Below are positions 13,896-27,000 of a DNA stretch of 64,000 bases, in pieces. Origin of the DNA: Combretum micranthum (Eukaryota > Streptophyta > Magnoliopsida > Myrtales > Combretaceae); contig JAMXBD010000237.1 in assembly GCA_024138025.1 (NCBI GenBank), positions 1,178,001 to 1,242,000 of the forward strand, written 5' to 3'. The position numbers and the translations under genes were made by a program. The notes under the pieces are model-generated. The model saw only the letters and a program-made list of their open reading frames with translations, did no database searches and was not told where the DNA came from. How positions within the stretch are numbered: position 1 is the first letter of the stretch; each line of letters begins with the position of its first letter.

Positions 13896-15506
13896 TGTAA
13901 ATCTCGAGATTTTTCATACAAGTAAAAATGAATAGAAACCGAAATATAGAAAATAGAAAGTTAGTGTAAGATTCCATAAAAACCTTAGAATAAAACCATA
14001 AGTAGTAATGAGCTTATATATAATTTCAAACCTTGAAAAAAAATTTTATAGATAAAACATATATTAAAAATAGATTTTGATAGTCAGTATCAAAAGTTCA
14101 AAGTATAGAAATAATTTAAATAAGACTTTAAGTGTATTAGAAAGTGAATAAATAATAAAACTTCTAGTTAGAAAACGGTAATTTAAGAATGAACCGTTAT
14201 GATTATAGGTACATAATTAAAATAAAAACAGATCCATAACTCATAATAAATACTCCAAATAAATATTTGAATCACACCATTGTTTTAGTTATGGAATTCT
14301 AAAGTTATTAAAAACTGAAACAAAAATTAGCTTATTAAGCGTAGAAAACCCAAATCAGGTGAGATAAAATTCTAAAAATAATTAATTGCATAAACTTTAA
14401 ACTCAAAGTTGAACTCAATAATAACCTAAAAAATTTATGGAAGCTTTACATAAATTTTTGGGATCATAACTCTTAGTTAACTGACATATTTGTACTTGTT
14501 TAACTTAATAAACTACCATAAAACTAAACAAAATAATTAACTAAATAATATTATAATATATAATGGACATATGCGGTGCAAGTTGTATATAAATACTCGG
14601 CTGGGATTGTCTTAAAAATTGCACAGCCGAAATACATGAAAACTTACACAAATTATCCACAAAGAAGTCAACAATTCAACACATAAAGACGAATCAAAAT
14701 ACTCCAAACCAACTCCTCATTAAATGCAACAAACACACACACAAATATAAGAGAATTCTGTGGAGATTTGGCCAAAAATTTGTTTGCAAGTGCTGCCCTT
14801 ATACATGTATATATATAGCACATAATGAACAAAACACCAAAGCCATTATTCTATACAAAACAACAGCTAAACAAACCAACATCACCACAATACACTTACA
14901 CAAACAAAACTCCATTAACCAACTCCAACAAAACAACTACATGTTTAGGAAAAATCTTCAAGAAAAGGTAATGAAACAATTCGTTTTAAGTTAGCTATGT
15001 ATCAAACAATAGTTTAAACTATGCTTCTATTAACTTAGGCTCGTATCAAGCCTTTAGGAGGGGTTTAGCATCATCACATCAGTTCCTATCAGGTAATATC
15101 CAACCATAACACCCAAATTATGTATTATACTATACATAGAGGTTAGAAAATCTTGTAGTAGGAAGATTATGAGATAATATATATGTTGTTATGACATGAA
15201 AAATACTCTAAGAACATTGATAAACACTTAGAAGTAATTTAGATACAAGTACAATATATATATGAGATACGAAAATTAAGTTTCGAAACAAAGAAAATCG
15301 AGGAAGATGATAAAAAGTGTCAATATCGGCTCTACGCCAGCAGTATATGTGTTTAACGCCTGTGGCTTACGAGGGTAGGCTAGTGGTATTGAGACGGCAT
15401 GCACTAAAATAGTATGTGAAATGAATGAACATGGGCATCTTGGGAATAAACGGCGGTAGCGTAGGATGCTGGCATATGTGCAAAATCAATTTTGTCCAAA
15501 TAGATT

Positions 15507-15549
<43 letters not shown>

Positions 15550-16677
15550 AAGAAAAACAGAATAGATTTAATAAATGAACAAATACAAATATTTTAAGAA
15601 TAATAAGTGTAATATTTATGAAATATTAAATTCTACAAACCATTAGAAATATATTATCTTTATAATAAAACAAATAAGAATAAAATATGATAATTGTTTA
15701 ATACTTGTCTTATATATAGATAAATATATAAGAATGTAAATTTAAAATAAGCTAAAATATCAAATAATGTGATTTCTAGAATAGCTAGGAAATAATATAA
15801 AAACAGATCAAGAGAAACACGACGAAACTAAAAGATAGGAAACCAATATTAGTTACTATAATAGGTTAACTAAAGAACAATATAAAAGTAATGATAATAA
15901 TAATAATGATAAAATATCAATCTACTGAATACAAGCTTTACGACTACCCAATAAAAATATAAATATGAAATAAGATCAAGAAAATCAAAATGAAAATAAA
16001 ATATTAAATAGTAATTGCTACTACAAGACCATTAAAAGACCAATATAGTAATATAAATATCAGTATATGACACTTAGACACTTATAGGAGTTTAGTTATG
16101 TAATTTATGTCTTATTTATGAATATTTTATTCATCTCAATAGGTGACATTGATACCCCTGAGGACTTCCTTTTGGATTATTATGATTAGCTAATATGAGC
16201 AGGTGAGTAACTCATATCTATTATATTGTTTGTGCTTGTAATTAGTGGCATATATAATATAAAGATAATAATACAGTTGTTGTGTAGAACATGATGAGAA
16301 TGACTTACAGCTGGAATTGGTTGTTTGTAATGCCAAGACAAGTTAATAAAAGTGATAACACAATTATTTGATGATTTGGAATAGCATATTAATTAATGTG
16401 TATAATGTATGATCACCATATATCTGAGTAAAAATTATTAGCTTATTAAATAACTTAGTTATGCATTGCACGTATTGCATTATTGCATATTCAAAAAGGG
16501 TGGTAGCCTGCTGCGTATTAATATTTCGGTTCTCTGTTAATACTTGGTTTTTCTAAAGTGTTAGTTCTTCCATCGGTTTTCTTTATTCTGTCAGTTCTAC
16601 GGGAACTAAATAGCAACGAAGAACGCCGCTCGTAGTACCACTTTGAAATTTATTAATACCGGTAATTTATTTGTCTT
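13896..16677 (+). mobile_element. LTR-type repeat family A, copy 2
   Basis: Starts TGTAAATCTCGAG at 13896, exactly where the collinear match between the two duplicated blocks stops, so the left edge is well placed. The body is collinear with 540-3900 of copy 1. The right edge is uncertain: similarity to copy 1 fades after about 16640 and the GGCGTGACA end is missing, so this copy is probably truncated. No gag or pol frame is visible. Confidence 0.5.
15507..15546. repeat. (TA)n(CA)n microsatellite
   Basis: About ten TA units run directly into about ten CA units, inside LTR-type repeat family A copy 2. Confidence 0.95.
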
Positions 16678-16686
16678 GTTTACTAT

Positions 16687-16727
16687 TCATTTACTATTTA
16701 CTATTTACTATTTACTATTTACTATTA
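16687..16727. repeat. TTTACTA heptanucleotide repeat
   Basis: Five to six consecutive 7-bp units of TTTACTA type, with a variant unit at each end. It resembles plant telomeric TTTAGGG only in length; the GGG block is missing. Confidence 0.85.
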
Positions 16728-16978
16728 TTCATTTTACTCTACTTTTTTTTACACCTATTCTTACACTTACCTCTTACATCTCTTACAATTATCTTTTTCA
16801 TAAAAATTTTACTACACTTTTTACTTAACTTCTCTTATACTCTTCTACTAAAATTAATTTTTTTTCCTCTCTTTCTTTCCTTAGCAAGTACATGGCAGCA
16901 AGCTACCTTCTCTTTTCCTCTCTAATTTTTTTTTTTTTTTCATTTTCTTTTCATTCTTTAGTTCACACAATTTTCCTC

Positions 16979-16986
16979 TATAAATA
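16979..16986 (+). promoter_or_regulatory. Candidate TATA box (TATAAATA)
   Basis: TATAAATA preceded by CTC and followed within 30-60 bp by C-rich, leader-like sequence. This is a good match to plant core promoters. No gene can be attached to it, so it may be an LTR promoter. Confidence 0.4.
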
Positions 16987-17538
16987 CCACTACATCCCCC
17001 TCTCATTTTCACACTTTTTCTTCACCATAACAAAACTCTTGCGAATTGAAAACTCAAAACACTCTCTCCTCCTCTCCTCTCTTCTCTTTCATGCCACCAT
17101 ATGTGCATAATACACAAACACCAATTGTCTTCTCAAAATTGTTTTTCATCGATCTTCCATCTTAGGAAAAAAAAAAATACTAAAACCTTCTTCCTTAATT
17201 CATGTTAGCATGACATGACAATTGTGTATGTTTTGTTTCCTTATAAAATCCCCATGAGCAATGTGTTGGGGAATAGAAATATAAAAACAATATATTATTT
17301 ATGTCTTGTTAACTTCATGATTCATGTTTTTATTATGATGAGATATTTTTTCTAATTATAACTTTGTATATGTTAGTAAATATATGTAATATATATATAT
17401 ATATATATATATTCTAGAGCCTAATGCTCACTAATCTAACTATTTTTATTTTCATGCTCTTATTTATTTCTTGTCAATAAATAAGACTAATCAATCTCTA
17501 GTCTTAGACTTGTCATTAATCAAGCTAAAACAAAAAAA

Positions 17539-17925
17539 AAGACTTGCCCATAATCTAAGTCTCGAGAATACCTTGTCCAAAAATTCTAATGCTTTTATTT
17601 TTTTTGTTTTGCTCTTAATTATTTTGCTAACTAAGGGGACTTATCCATTTCTAAGTCCCAGGGAGCCTTAACATGAATCTAAGACTCCCATGTTTTTCTT
17701 ATTATTATTATTATTATTTTTTTTTGCTTTTCTTTATGGGACTTGTGCATTTCTAAATCCTAGAAAGACTTGAATAAAATCTAAGACTTCCACAATTTTC
17801 TTCTTTTTCTTTTCCTTAAGCTTTCTTATGCTTTTTTTTTTTTCTTTTTATGGAACTTGTCTAAATCTAAATTTCAGGAAGTCTTGATAACAATCTAAGA
17901 TTTTCATACTTTGTTCTTACATGCT
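17539..17925. repeat. Degenerate minisatellite, about four units of 95-113 bp
   Basis: Units start at about 17539, 17635, 17738 and 17851. Each carries the core 'GGGACTTGTGCATTTCTAA', then a CCAGG/TCAGG-like word, then 'AATCTAAGACTTCCA' and a T-rich spacer of variable length. Unit-to-unit similarity is moderate, so the array is old. Confidence 0.7.
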
Positions 17926-18899
17926 CGTTTAATTTTCTATATGGATTTATCTTTCATCTCATAACATAATCGTAAGTTCATATTCATGCATGATCATAGA
18001 ATGATGTTATTGTTTTAATAAAAATTTTAAAACAAAGTGAGTTATTTCTTTCATACAAAAATAGGACTAAACTCTCAACAGAAATGATTTTCAACACTTA
18101 GGAGGAATTTTCACAAAGACTTAGGATAATGGCTCAACCACATTCTTTCAAAAAAAAAAAAAAAAAAATTAACATAAATTTGTGATTTTGATAATTCTTT
18201 GTAATGAAAATTTTTCTTAAAAATCTATTTATATGCTTTATGCCAATACTTTGATAAACACTAAAAACAAAATAATTTTTCCAAGTCAAGCTTAAAATTA
18301 ACTCACTAATTAAAAATTCACTTAGAAATAAAATCGATATATAACATTAGAAATCAAGTTTTAAAAAGTAATTTTATCTTTATGGAGTTAAGGAAAATAT
18401 ATAAATAACAGTTATGATAAGTAGACACTCACTTGTCACAAACTAAAAATTTTGGTTATCTTCCAACAACTCAAAAATAGATTTTTATAAATTTCACTTT
18501 TCAAACTTCTAAAATAAATTATTTTATGAAAAATTATTATTGGGACAAGATCACTAAGATTATGTATATAATATGAGTATATATCTGTATTAAAAAAATT
18601 TTCAACTATGTAAATATCTATCAGCTTGCCATAGGATTTTTGGATGATGTAAAACTTAGAAAAATTATAATTTAAGGGCTAGAATTTTCGGATCAATTAT
18701 GTATCGACCCATTTCAAAACCCAAATGGCTTTAAAAGTTAAAAATAAACTTAAAAATAGATAGATCTTTTCGAGTAGGTAGAAAACGACTATTAATATAC
18801 AAAATTCTGAGTTAAAATGAGCAAGTTATGGCTATTTTAAGTTAGAATTTCTCTTAGATGAATTTTGATGCAAATAGAGTAAATAGAGTTAGAAATTTA
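17926..18899. other. AT-rich stretch without recognised feature
   Basis: No open frame of note, no RNA gene and no clear repeat boundary. It holds a long A-run at about 18150. It may be the first part of the LTR fragment that follows. Confidence 0.4.
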
Positions 18900-20092
18900 A
18901 GTATAAACAATATGAAACACTTATTCGAGGTATTTCTTTTGTTTAGATAACGAGGAATTTGACGTACCTTTTCTTAAAGACCACTCTAACTAAGGATGGC
19001 ACTAAGGACGAGTAAGTTTATCTCATTGTTTTACGTACTTATGTTTGTGCTTATAGTTTAGATGCACTAGAAATAGGAAAAGATTAAAAAATGGAAAGTG
19101 CATGTGCTTTATAATATTGGATGAAATTGTATTAAGTATATCATGGCTTGAATTGTCTATAATTAAATGGTTGTTTTAGTACTATATTGATGTGTCTGCC
19201 AATTTTATGATCACCTTTAAGATATCCAATATCATACTACAAGTACCTAATTATACAAATTCATGCATATTACGAAGTGAGTCACGTTGCATTCATTACT
19301 TTGCTCTTGGTGGGACAAAAGCATAGTAGTAAGGTACGCAGGGGCTAGAAAATTTGCATTAATTTTAACGACGGGTAGTAGCCTGTATAAATTATACTTT
19401 AACGGCAAGTAGTAGCCCGAATGAACTATAAAAATTCTATTTGCAAACTACAGTTGTATGGGGCCCGAAACACCTAACTCTGAATGGATAACATAAATCC
19501 ATTCAACATATGATTTTCGATTAATCATATGTATTGCTTGCTCACTTGTTTGATGCATCTCATATGCTTATTAACAAACTTGCTTGTTACTCTATTCATT
19601 ATGAGTACATTTTGCATAGTGATATGTCTCACTAAGCTAGTTATGCTTACCTCTCAATAGTTTGTTTTTGCAGGAAAATCATAAAGCTGGGATTGTGATA
19701 GAAACTAAGAACAAAGCGTGTCCAAGATCAAGTCATGATAATTAGAGGGTTAAAATGTCTATGGGCTAAACTTAGTTGAGAGAGAAGACCTAAAACTTTA
19801 TCTTTTTTTTTTTTTTTTTTGTAATCTCCTTTGATAGTGTGACAGATAACCGAAGTTGCTTTACCTTGTTTCATTTTTGGTAAGGTATCCGATTCTCTGT
19901 GGTCCTTGTGATTTATGAAAATATTGGTATCCAAAACTATTTTTCTAAATATATATATATATATTAACATATGGAAAAAATCAGTAATTAGAGTCTTGCA
20001 ATCTCTAACTTGCAAAGTGGTCTTCATGTTATGAGTACACACGTGATATGATAACTTTAGAGTAAACCTATTAAGCTTCTATTTAGGGTGAT
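18900..20092 (+). mobile_element. Right-hand part of a gypsy-type LTR
   Basis: About 19196-19700 is similar to 62163-62530 (shared words TCATGCAT, ACGAAGT, GCAGGGGCT, CATAAATCCATT). The end at 20030-20092 aligns with the end of family A copy 1 at 4590-4649 (shared 'ACACGTG' and 'GATA.CTTTAGA'). Typical LTR phrases such as 'CTCACTAAGCTAG' and 'TTTTGCAGG' occur near 19630-19675. No coding frame is seen. Confidence 0.45.
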
Positions 20093-20157
20093 GAAACCTT
20101 GAGCTATTTGAATAATGAGGTAAGTTTTAAGGATGAAAATTCTTGAAGGATGGAGAA

Positions 20158-23100
20158 TGAAATACCCCAAATATCCTAACCTATATAATTAGATAGTATT
20201 GGTTAATTAATATAGAGATTTTTTGTGAATGACTTAGATTGTAGAAATATATAAATGACAGTTTATGATTAAGTGGTTGAGTATAGAAGACTTGTAGAAT
20301 GAATTTATTGAGAATAGGGATTCAATAATCTGCTATTTCATTTTAATTTGTCAAACTATTCATTTTATTTTCAAATTTGTGTACTCATTCTTTTCACCTT
20401 CACAAAATCCATATGAATTTAGTTTTTTATTAAAAATCCATAAGAATTTTAATTACAAATTATTTTAAAGAGAATTCTTATAATTAAACAAGTTTTTAAT
20501 TTAATCTGATTAAGTTTTGTGTCAATTTTATTTTCTTGCTGCAAGAATAATAAGAAGCCCATTTTATCAAGTAAAAACCAAGTCTCATCTTATAAACAAA
20601 TCCAAGAGCCCATGTCTTTTGAAGCTTATCATGCACCACATATACACTCAATAATTTTATTAAGATACATAAAAGTTAAAGGCATATTTTAAGGATTGAT
20701 TATCAAGTTAACTTAGAGAAGAAGAAGGAACAAAATTTTCATCAACTTTTCTGCAACAATTCACTGAAATCTCCTTATGCTTTCATCTCTAAGTCAAGAC
20801 TAGTATAGGTAAAACACTACTTGCCTTATATATCCTTTGATTTGCTTAGTTCTTTTCCTAAACTAATCTATATTTCAATGAATTCTTAGTGAGTTTGTAC
20901 ATCAATATGGTAACTAAGTTGAGTTTAGAGTTGAATGATCTCTTATGGCATAAAAGTAGAGTAGCAAAGTGTGTTATGTTTAATTTGTAAAATAGGAGAA
21001 TCTACTTAACTATATGTTGAACCATTGTTGAAAGTAAGGTTTAGATGTTGTTGCTATTGTTAGTGATAAATAAGTAAACTTTAAGTGTTGAAATTCATGG
21101 TTTAGAACCTAAGAACTCGCATGATGAATTTAGGTTATTGGATGAGATAAATATTATGTTTATGCATGTGTAATACTACTATATGTAATGAGAGTGTGTG
21201 CAAGCTTGTTAATGCATAATAGTATGTTTAAGAGTTAATGTAAATATGCTCTGTTTTAACAAAAGCACACGAGGGGAATATAAGGTACGCTAATCAACCG
21301 TGCACATTTTGTTGCTTAAAACTTATGGATTTTAACCTATTTGAGAAGGAACATGTTTGGTACACAACGGCTCTATTTCACCATGTTTCTCTCTAACCCT
21401 TGAGTTCTTGGAGTATCAACAAAGTTTGGGAGGAATACGAATCCTCTTATCTCATTGTGCTTCTCTCTGAGTTCCAACCTAAGAACAAAACACAATGGAA
21501 ACATGATTGGATATATTTAGTTGTGTTTCTCATCTGCTAGAAAATGAAGGCAACACGACTAATCATACCCACCTGTGTTCTTCATAAAAAATTAATATTA
21601 AATAATATATGTAGTATATATATATATATATATGCAACTGCTAAATTGAGTATTTGCATAAGGTTTTACTAAAAAGTTAAAAAATGAATAATAGGATTTG
21701 AATTTAGTATTGGATTAATGACTTAATTCTTATATAAGAAATGTTTCCTTGAAACAAATCCTTTTTTTTTTTGTGTCTATCTGCTGAGTCACAACTGAAC
21801 AGTTAAGCACGTAGTGACATGTGTGATGTGTGCTAGAATAGACATTATAAATGAACTAATACTTAAAGATGATTTAATAATTGCTTGTTATTTGTGCTTG
21901 GTCATTTAATCCGATCCAAAGAGCAATAACCTTGCTTGGTGATACTGGCATAGTAGTTAGGCGTTTAGGCCATCCCTACCCTTGTGTGGTATATTAAGGT
22001 AGTTCATTGGGTAGCCAATAAGGAAAATGATATCAGAATAACGTCTACTTAGGCTTAAAGAGAAATAATATAGTATGGATCATATATATGGGACCGGTTG
22101 AACCGTATTATATTATAGATTAAGACAAATAGAGATGCATAGCAGCTGTAAAACCTAGATGGGGCTATTATTCTTAGATGGTCATATATGGAATATAGGT
22201 ATTCAGACAGCTTATATCAATCCCCTGAGCAGTTATAGCTATTCAAGACTTATAAATTCCTGTAGATCGATCACAGAGTATGAGTGCTCCAATATTATTT
22301 TGTTAAACCTTTAATTATAGATAAAATTAAATGAATATTGCATTACATTTATATTAGAAATGTGTGTTCATCTTGTATATGTTTGTGTTGCTGTTGTATT
22401 AGGTTCTGGCTCACTTTGCTCTTTAACAAGTAATGAAGGCAATGATGATGATGCTTATAATTATATGGGTTATAGGAAAAACTTTGAAGAGTTTTTAGAC
22501 AAAAAGAACGACTAAGATCCTTACATATATGATGTTGTGTTTTATTTAAGATTTGTTTTGTTTATCAAACTCTTATTTTGATATTGGGCCTATGGGTGAG
22601 CCCTTGGGTTATAATTTATAAACAAACTTACTTTTATATTATGAGAAACTAGATACTCAATATTTTTTATGTACCAATGGTTGGTACTAAGATGTATATA
22701 TATGTATGATGATCTACTCGTAAGAGTAATTTCTTGAAATTTTTTTATAAAAGTTTATTTTCGCTATTTACTCAATTGTTTTATAATTCTAACTATATGA
22801 TTTCAAAAGTTAAAATCGAATAGCAAATTATCTTAATAAATGACTTCCTTTTGGTTAGCCTTACGTATAATGCATAATTCATGGGATGTAACATTTGGGC
22901 TGCCTATATCAACTCTCTAAATAGTTGCTGCTACTCAAGACCCCCAGGCTCCTAGCATATTAGCATGTTGTCGGAGTATGAGTGCTCCACTTTTGTATGT
23001 CACACTTTAATTTAAATATATAAATTATTGATTATTGCATTTCATATAGAATAGACATATGTGTCCATCTCGTGTGTGCTTATATTGCTGTTGTACTTGG

Positions 23101-23358
23101 CTTTGGCTTATTCCTTTCTTTTTTTCATGTGCTGATGACTTTGATTATGATACTTATGATTACATGGGGCATGACACGAATTTCAAGGAGTTGATGAGTG
23201 GAGTGACTAGGACCTAGATTTAATTCAATGACTTCAGAATCTAAAATTTATTTATCAACGATCACAATAAAATGTAAATTAGGTTAGTCTTAATATATAA
23301 TGTGTAAATGTTATGCGTGACAACTAGACACGCTTTGAACTTAATTTAAGGCGTGACA
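20158..23358 (+). mobile_element. Gypsy-type LTR (plus orientation) with internal duplication
   Basis: Begins TGAAATACCCC at 20158 just after purine-rich sequence (TTCTTGAAGGATGGAGAA, 20140-20157) that looks like a polypurine tract. Ends GGCGTGACA at 23350-23358, giving TG...CA ends. The position after a polypurine tract suggests a 3' LTR. No 5-bp target duplication is visible at the right side and no pol coding sequence is left. The last third is partly duplicated (see 22200-23220). Confidence 0.5.
22200..23220 (+). repeat. Two diverged direct copies of a 0.33-kb segment
   Basis: 22200-22520 and 22890-23220 share an ordered series of words: CTATATCAA..., 'GAGTATGAGTGCTCCA', 'ATTGCATT', 'GTGTCCATCTCGTGTGTGCT'-like sequence, 'TTGCTGTTGTA', 'GGCTTTGGCT' and 'ATGATGATGCTTAT'-like sequence. 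Their spacing is about 690 bp. They are either a partial duplication inside one LTR or two overlapping LTR ends. Confidence 0.7.
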
Positions 23359-23894
23359 GTGTAAACTCGAGAATGAATTTTGTTTGACCTAAAGAGAATG
23401 ATGCGGTGGCTAAGATGACAATGTTTTATGCGAATTTGGGAAAGAAATAAATTGACATTTATTCGTTCATTTTATTATTTTGATATTCGTAGACATTTTA
23501 GGAACTTTTCTTTATGTATTTTCAATGACATTTATTTATTTCGTCCTTTATTTATTTTTTATATGTATAGGCTTTTTAGGAACTTTCCTTTATGTGTCAT
23601 ATGTGGCATTTGTTTCATCATTTAATTAATTTTTTTATGGCATTTGGCAAATTTCATTTTTTTTTCAATATACAAATGTGTACCTTAGGGCAAAAAAGAA
23701 ATCAATTATTGTTAGAAATATAGCTTGGAGTTGTCGTGCTCTAATTTTTCCCAAAATCTTTGAATCATTACATTGTTTTTAGATGTTAGATGCCAATTAT
23801 CTAGGTATTTATAGAATTAATAGATAATTGATGATTGCTTTTCGAGTATTTAAAGAATCAATGGATTGTGATATTAAACCCTAATTATTTCGTG
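23359..23894. other. Spacer without recognised feature
   Basis: The 65-codon open frame at 23428-23625 is hydrophobic and repeats FRNFPLC-like text twice, matching an internal DNA repeat (AGGAACTTTCTTTATGT-like, about 23500 and 23578). I see no support for a gene. Confidence 0.5.
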
Positions 23895-24085
23895 ATGTGA
23901 TTGATATAATTGGTTTGAGCAACATAGGAAAACAATGTAAGCTCACTGTCATCAATATGCCAAAAGGATTCGCCATGTCCGGGGTTCGAATTAAACCTTT
24001 CGCTTTTATCTCCTTCACTTAAAAAAAATATTTCATCACACTTTCTTTTCTTTTTTTTTTTTTTTTTTTTTTGGTATACCTTGTG
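23895..24085 (+). mobile_element. Candidate tRNA-derived SINE
   Basis: A box-like TGATATAATTGG (about 23902-23914; consensus TRGCNNANNNGG with C-to-T changes) is followed about 75 bp later by a B box-like GGGTTCGAATT. The stretch after the boxes is pyrimidine-rich and ends in a T run of about 22 (24048-24071). Two-box layout plus homopolymer tail suggests a SINE. Target duplications are not visible and the body was not matched to a named family. Confidence 0.45.
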
Positions 24086-27000
24086 TGGCTATAAATTCTT
24101 TGCTCAGTGATGATTAATTTTTGTGTGGCTATGCTATGGAACTCTTTACGTCGTTTGTAAGAAACTAATTAAGATAATAGAGATCAATTAATCTACTGAT
24201 ACGACATTGTTTTGAATTTGAAAATAGCACACGCTTTCTTCGTAAATATAAATATATATATTTTTTACACGGATGAAAGGCTAAGCTATTATATTTTATC
24301 GATCTAAAATCATGAATTCAGTGAATTATTTAACAGATGAACTACATTAGAATGTATTTTCAAGCAAAATCATTTAAAACTATTATTGTTTCAAGAGATT
24401 AAAAAAAAGAACCAACGTTTTATAAAATTAGTAAAATAGGGTATTAAGTTATTAATATTTTACAAAATTCAATTAAAGTATTAGCTTTTGTGTAATTTTT
24501 ATTAAATTTTCTTAATGATTTTTCTGGGATACCTATTTTACTATAAGAAAATTAGCCTTTAGAAATAGAAATTTTACGATGAAAAATTAACAAAATAGGT
24601 TATATCTCTACAAATAGAAATAGCAATAATAATATCTATGACATAAATTTATGTTTAAGGACATAAATTTTGTCTCTATAACCTAGGTTTGTTAAAATAA
24701 TTTACTCAACTTATGAAACATTGATTATTCATTTAAATGACTCAAAACATTAATATTTTAAATAAATTTAATCTCAAATTCCTACTTTCTACTATAATTT
24801 GTCTATTGTTTAACAAATTTGATGTGTATTAATTTGATGGAAACTTCCTATTTAGATGGTAAACCCAGCTTAACAAATAAATTACACTACACGTCTCTAT
24901 TTGTCTACGATGCTATTTTAATACAGGAGCATATAGGAGCAATTTTTTAAATTCAACCTTTTTAATTGGTGGTTATACGTTATGTTTAAAATTGGCGTTG
25001 TAAAACATTAAACTGTAATGGAATTTCTATTATAGAGAAATGAAATAGAGCCATAATAGAATTTTTCTTTATTAATTTTTTATTTAAATGGTGGTATTTT
25101 GAAAAAAAAAAAAAGATAGTTTCAGCATTAAATTGGTATTCATAGATTTAAATAAATAATGACTATTCAATGTTTTATGTAATAGGGATTCATTATGGAA
25201 TCGTTATTCGGTGAACTAAACGGCGTAATAGCTGTTCGTGAGGAATAAAGTTATAATAAAATTGCAATTACAGTGAAGTCAACGAGCAGTAAGTATTTAC
25301 GGTGCGCAATATGTGATTTGCATCCTATAGATTCTTTCATGCTCTATCTAACCCCTCGTTAACTTGATATCTCCGAATTCACTGCAAACTAAAAGTAAAA
25401 AGATACATATGGTGAAACGCCGTTCTGCATACTTCGAACTGAGCATTTGAGGGATTATTTCCTCAAGTATGCTTCGAAAAATTATCTATTTCTTAGGCTG
25501 ACATTTTTTGACATTTATTTATTAAATTTGGGGATGGAACCATCAATCTGCAAACAAAACGTTTAGTTGTTAATATAACCTTCAGTTTTGGCATTTTAAA
25601 AGGAGAGAAAAGATAGGTAAGAAATAGAATAAGTGGACAAATCATGCACTCATCGATAAATTTGGCGGCAAATGAATCACATGTTTTACGTGATAGATAT
25701 ACTAAAATTGGAAACAATTGACAAATAGATTTATACAACAAACATGCATAGAAAATCTATAAATTTGCAAATCCGAAATCTATAAATATATAAACAGAGA
25801 GAAAAAGCTTTGTATTTGTTTTTCCTAATGTCTAAAAGAGAATTTAATTACTTCACCTTCCAATACGGAGAGATTGTAGTACCTAGTTATTTTTTGTAAT
25901 AAAAGTTTATCAAGTCATAATTGGATTTAACCTTATATTATTTAGGGGTTTTTCATGTAAAATTTGTTGTCTTATAAGTTATTATAGTTATCAGGATGGT
26001 ACCTCGTTGTTAACCACAATCTTGTAGAACAAAATCATCCAAGATAAAGAAAATAATTAAATAAACAAACTTAAAAGTTCAGTATAAGAAGAAAATTACA
26101 TAATCCCATCTATTTCTTATACACAATCATGATTGCACTGTCAATAGTCTCATTCATGGGACCGCATAAATTTCCTAGAAGAAAACATATATATGTTTCT
26201 TTTTTTTATTATCAATTTATGGGGTGATACACATGCGGTTCTTATGAAATAGCTTGGAATGCTGACGAACACTGCTAATGCCAAAGGAGACTAGATGGCT
26301 GTAGAAAAGTTCATCAATCTCGTCCAAAGTGCGAAGTGGCTTCGTGTATAATATTCAAGTTGGATAGCAGCTCATCCAAGCAGTATTAATATTGAGACGA
26401 CCGAAAAAAAAAAAAAAAGCAGTATTAATATTGGGGTTTTTGGGTGAAGGACCCCTTTTTTGGTTTTTGTCAAATAAGGTTGGGTCCTTTACATAAGTAG
26501 GGATTTTATAACGTTCGTTTTAACTTTTTATTTCCTCTAATTTATATATTGCAGTTTGATAATTCAGATACTTTTGTTTCTATTTTTGACATTTTACATA
26601 CCCAGGTTATTTTTTATCCTGTGACAAGTAAGTTCAATGATAAATAAGTGAAAAAAAAAAAGAAAAATGAAAACATCAAGAGAAAAAATAAATAAAAGAA
26701 AAATGGTTGGATTGAGAATTATTTTAACTATTTCTCCAACCTAAAATTAAATGGCCTACTCTTTTGTCTCAAATCAAACGCATAATTAAAAGAAAATGGA
26801 TATCTTAGTTTCCTTTACTGAAAACTACATTAACGTAACCATAACTAAAAGTTCTCATAAAAAGTGATGTAATCGAAATTTGACCATTGCATGCTAATCC
26901 ACTGAATTACTTACCAGCAATTCAAAAAAGCATCATTTAAAAGTTGATGAACATGGACTTAAATAATGATTTCTATAAAGGATAAATTATATCAAAAGTA

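Larger units (their letters stand above)
16679..17110 (+). other. T/C-rich stretch with promoter-like end
   Basis: A pyrimidine-rich stretch that begins with the TTTACTA repeat and ends in a TATA motif (16979-16986) followed by CT-rich sequence resembling a plant 5' leader. Several overlapping open frames of 60-85 codons here consist mostly of F, L, S and T and are composition artefacts. It may be the promoter of an LTR or of a lost gene. No coding sequence follows. Confidence 0.35.

Noticed and set aside
16687..16727. Interstitial telomeric repeat
   Set aside because: The unit is TTTACTA, not TTTAGGG; no G block.
19728..20042. 104-codon minus-strand frame with a lysine run
   Set aside because: Crosses a T23 homopolymer inside an LTR fragment; the lysines come from the homopolymer.
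23982..23995. A functional tRNA gene at the GGTTCGAAT word
   Set aside because: No cloverleaf with acceptor and anticodon arms can be drawn; fits a SINE B box better.
24539..24560. TACTATAAGAAAATTAG as a degenerate CACTA end
   Set aside because: Two changes from the usual CACTACAAGAAAA start and no partner end within several kb.
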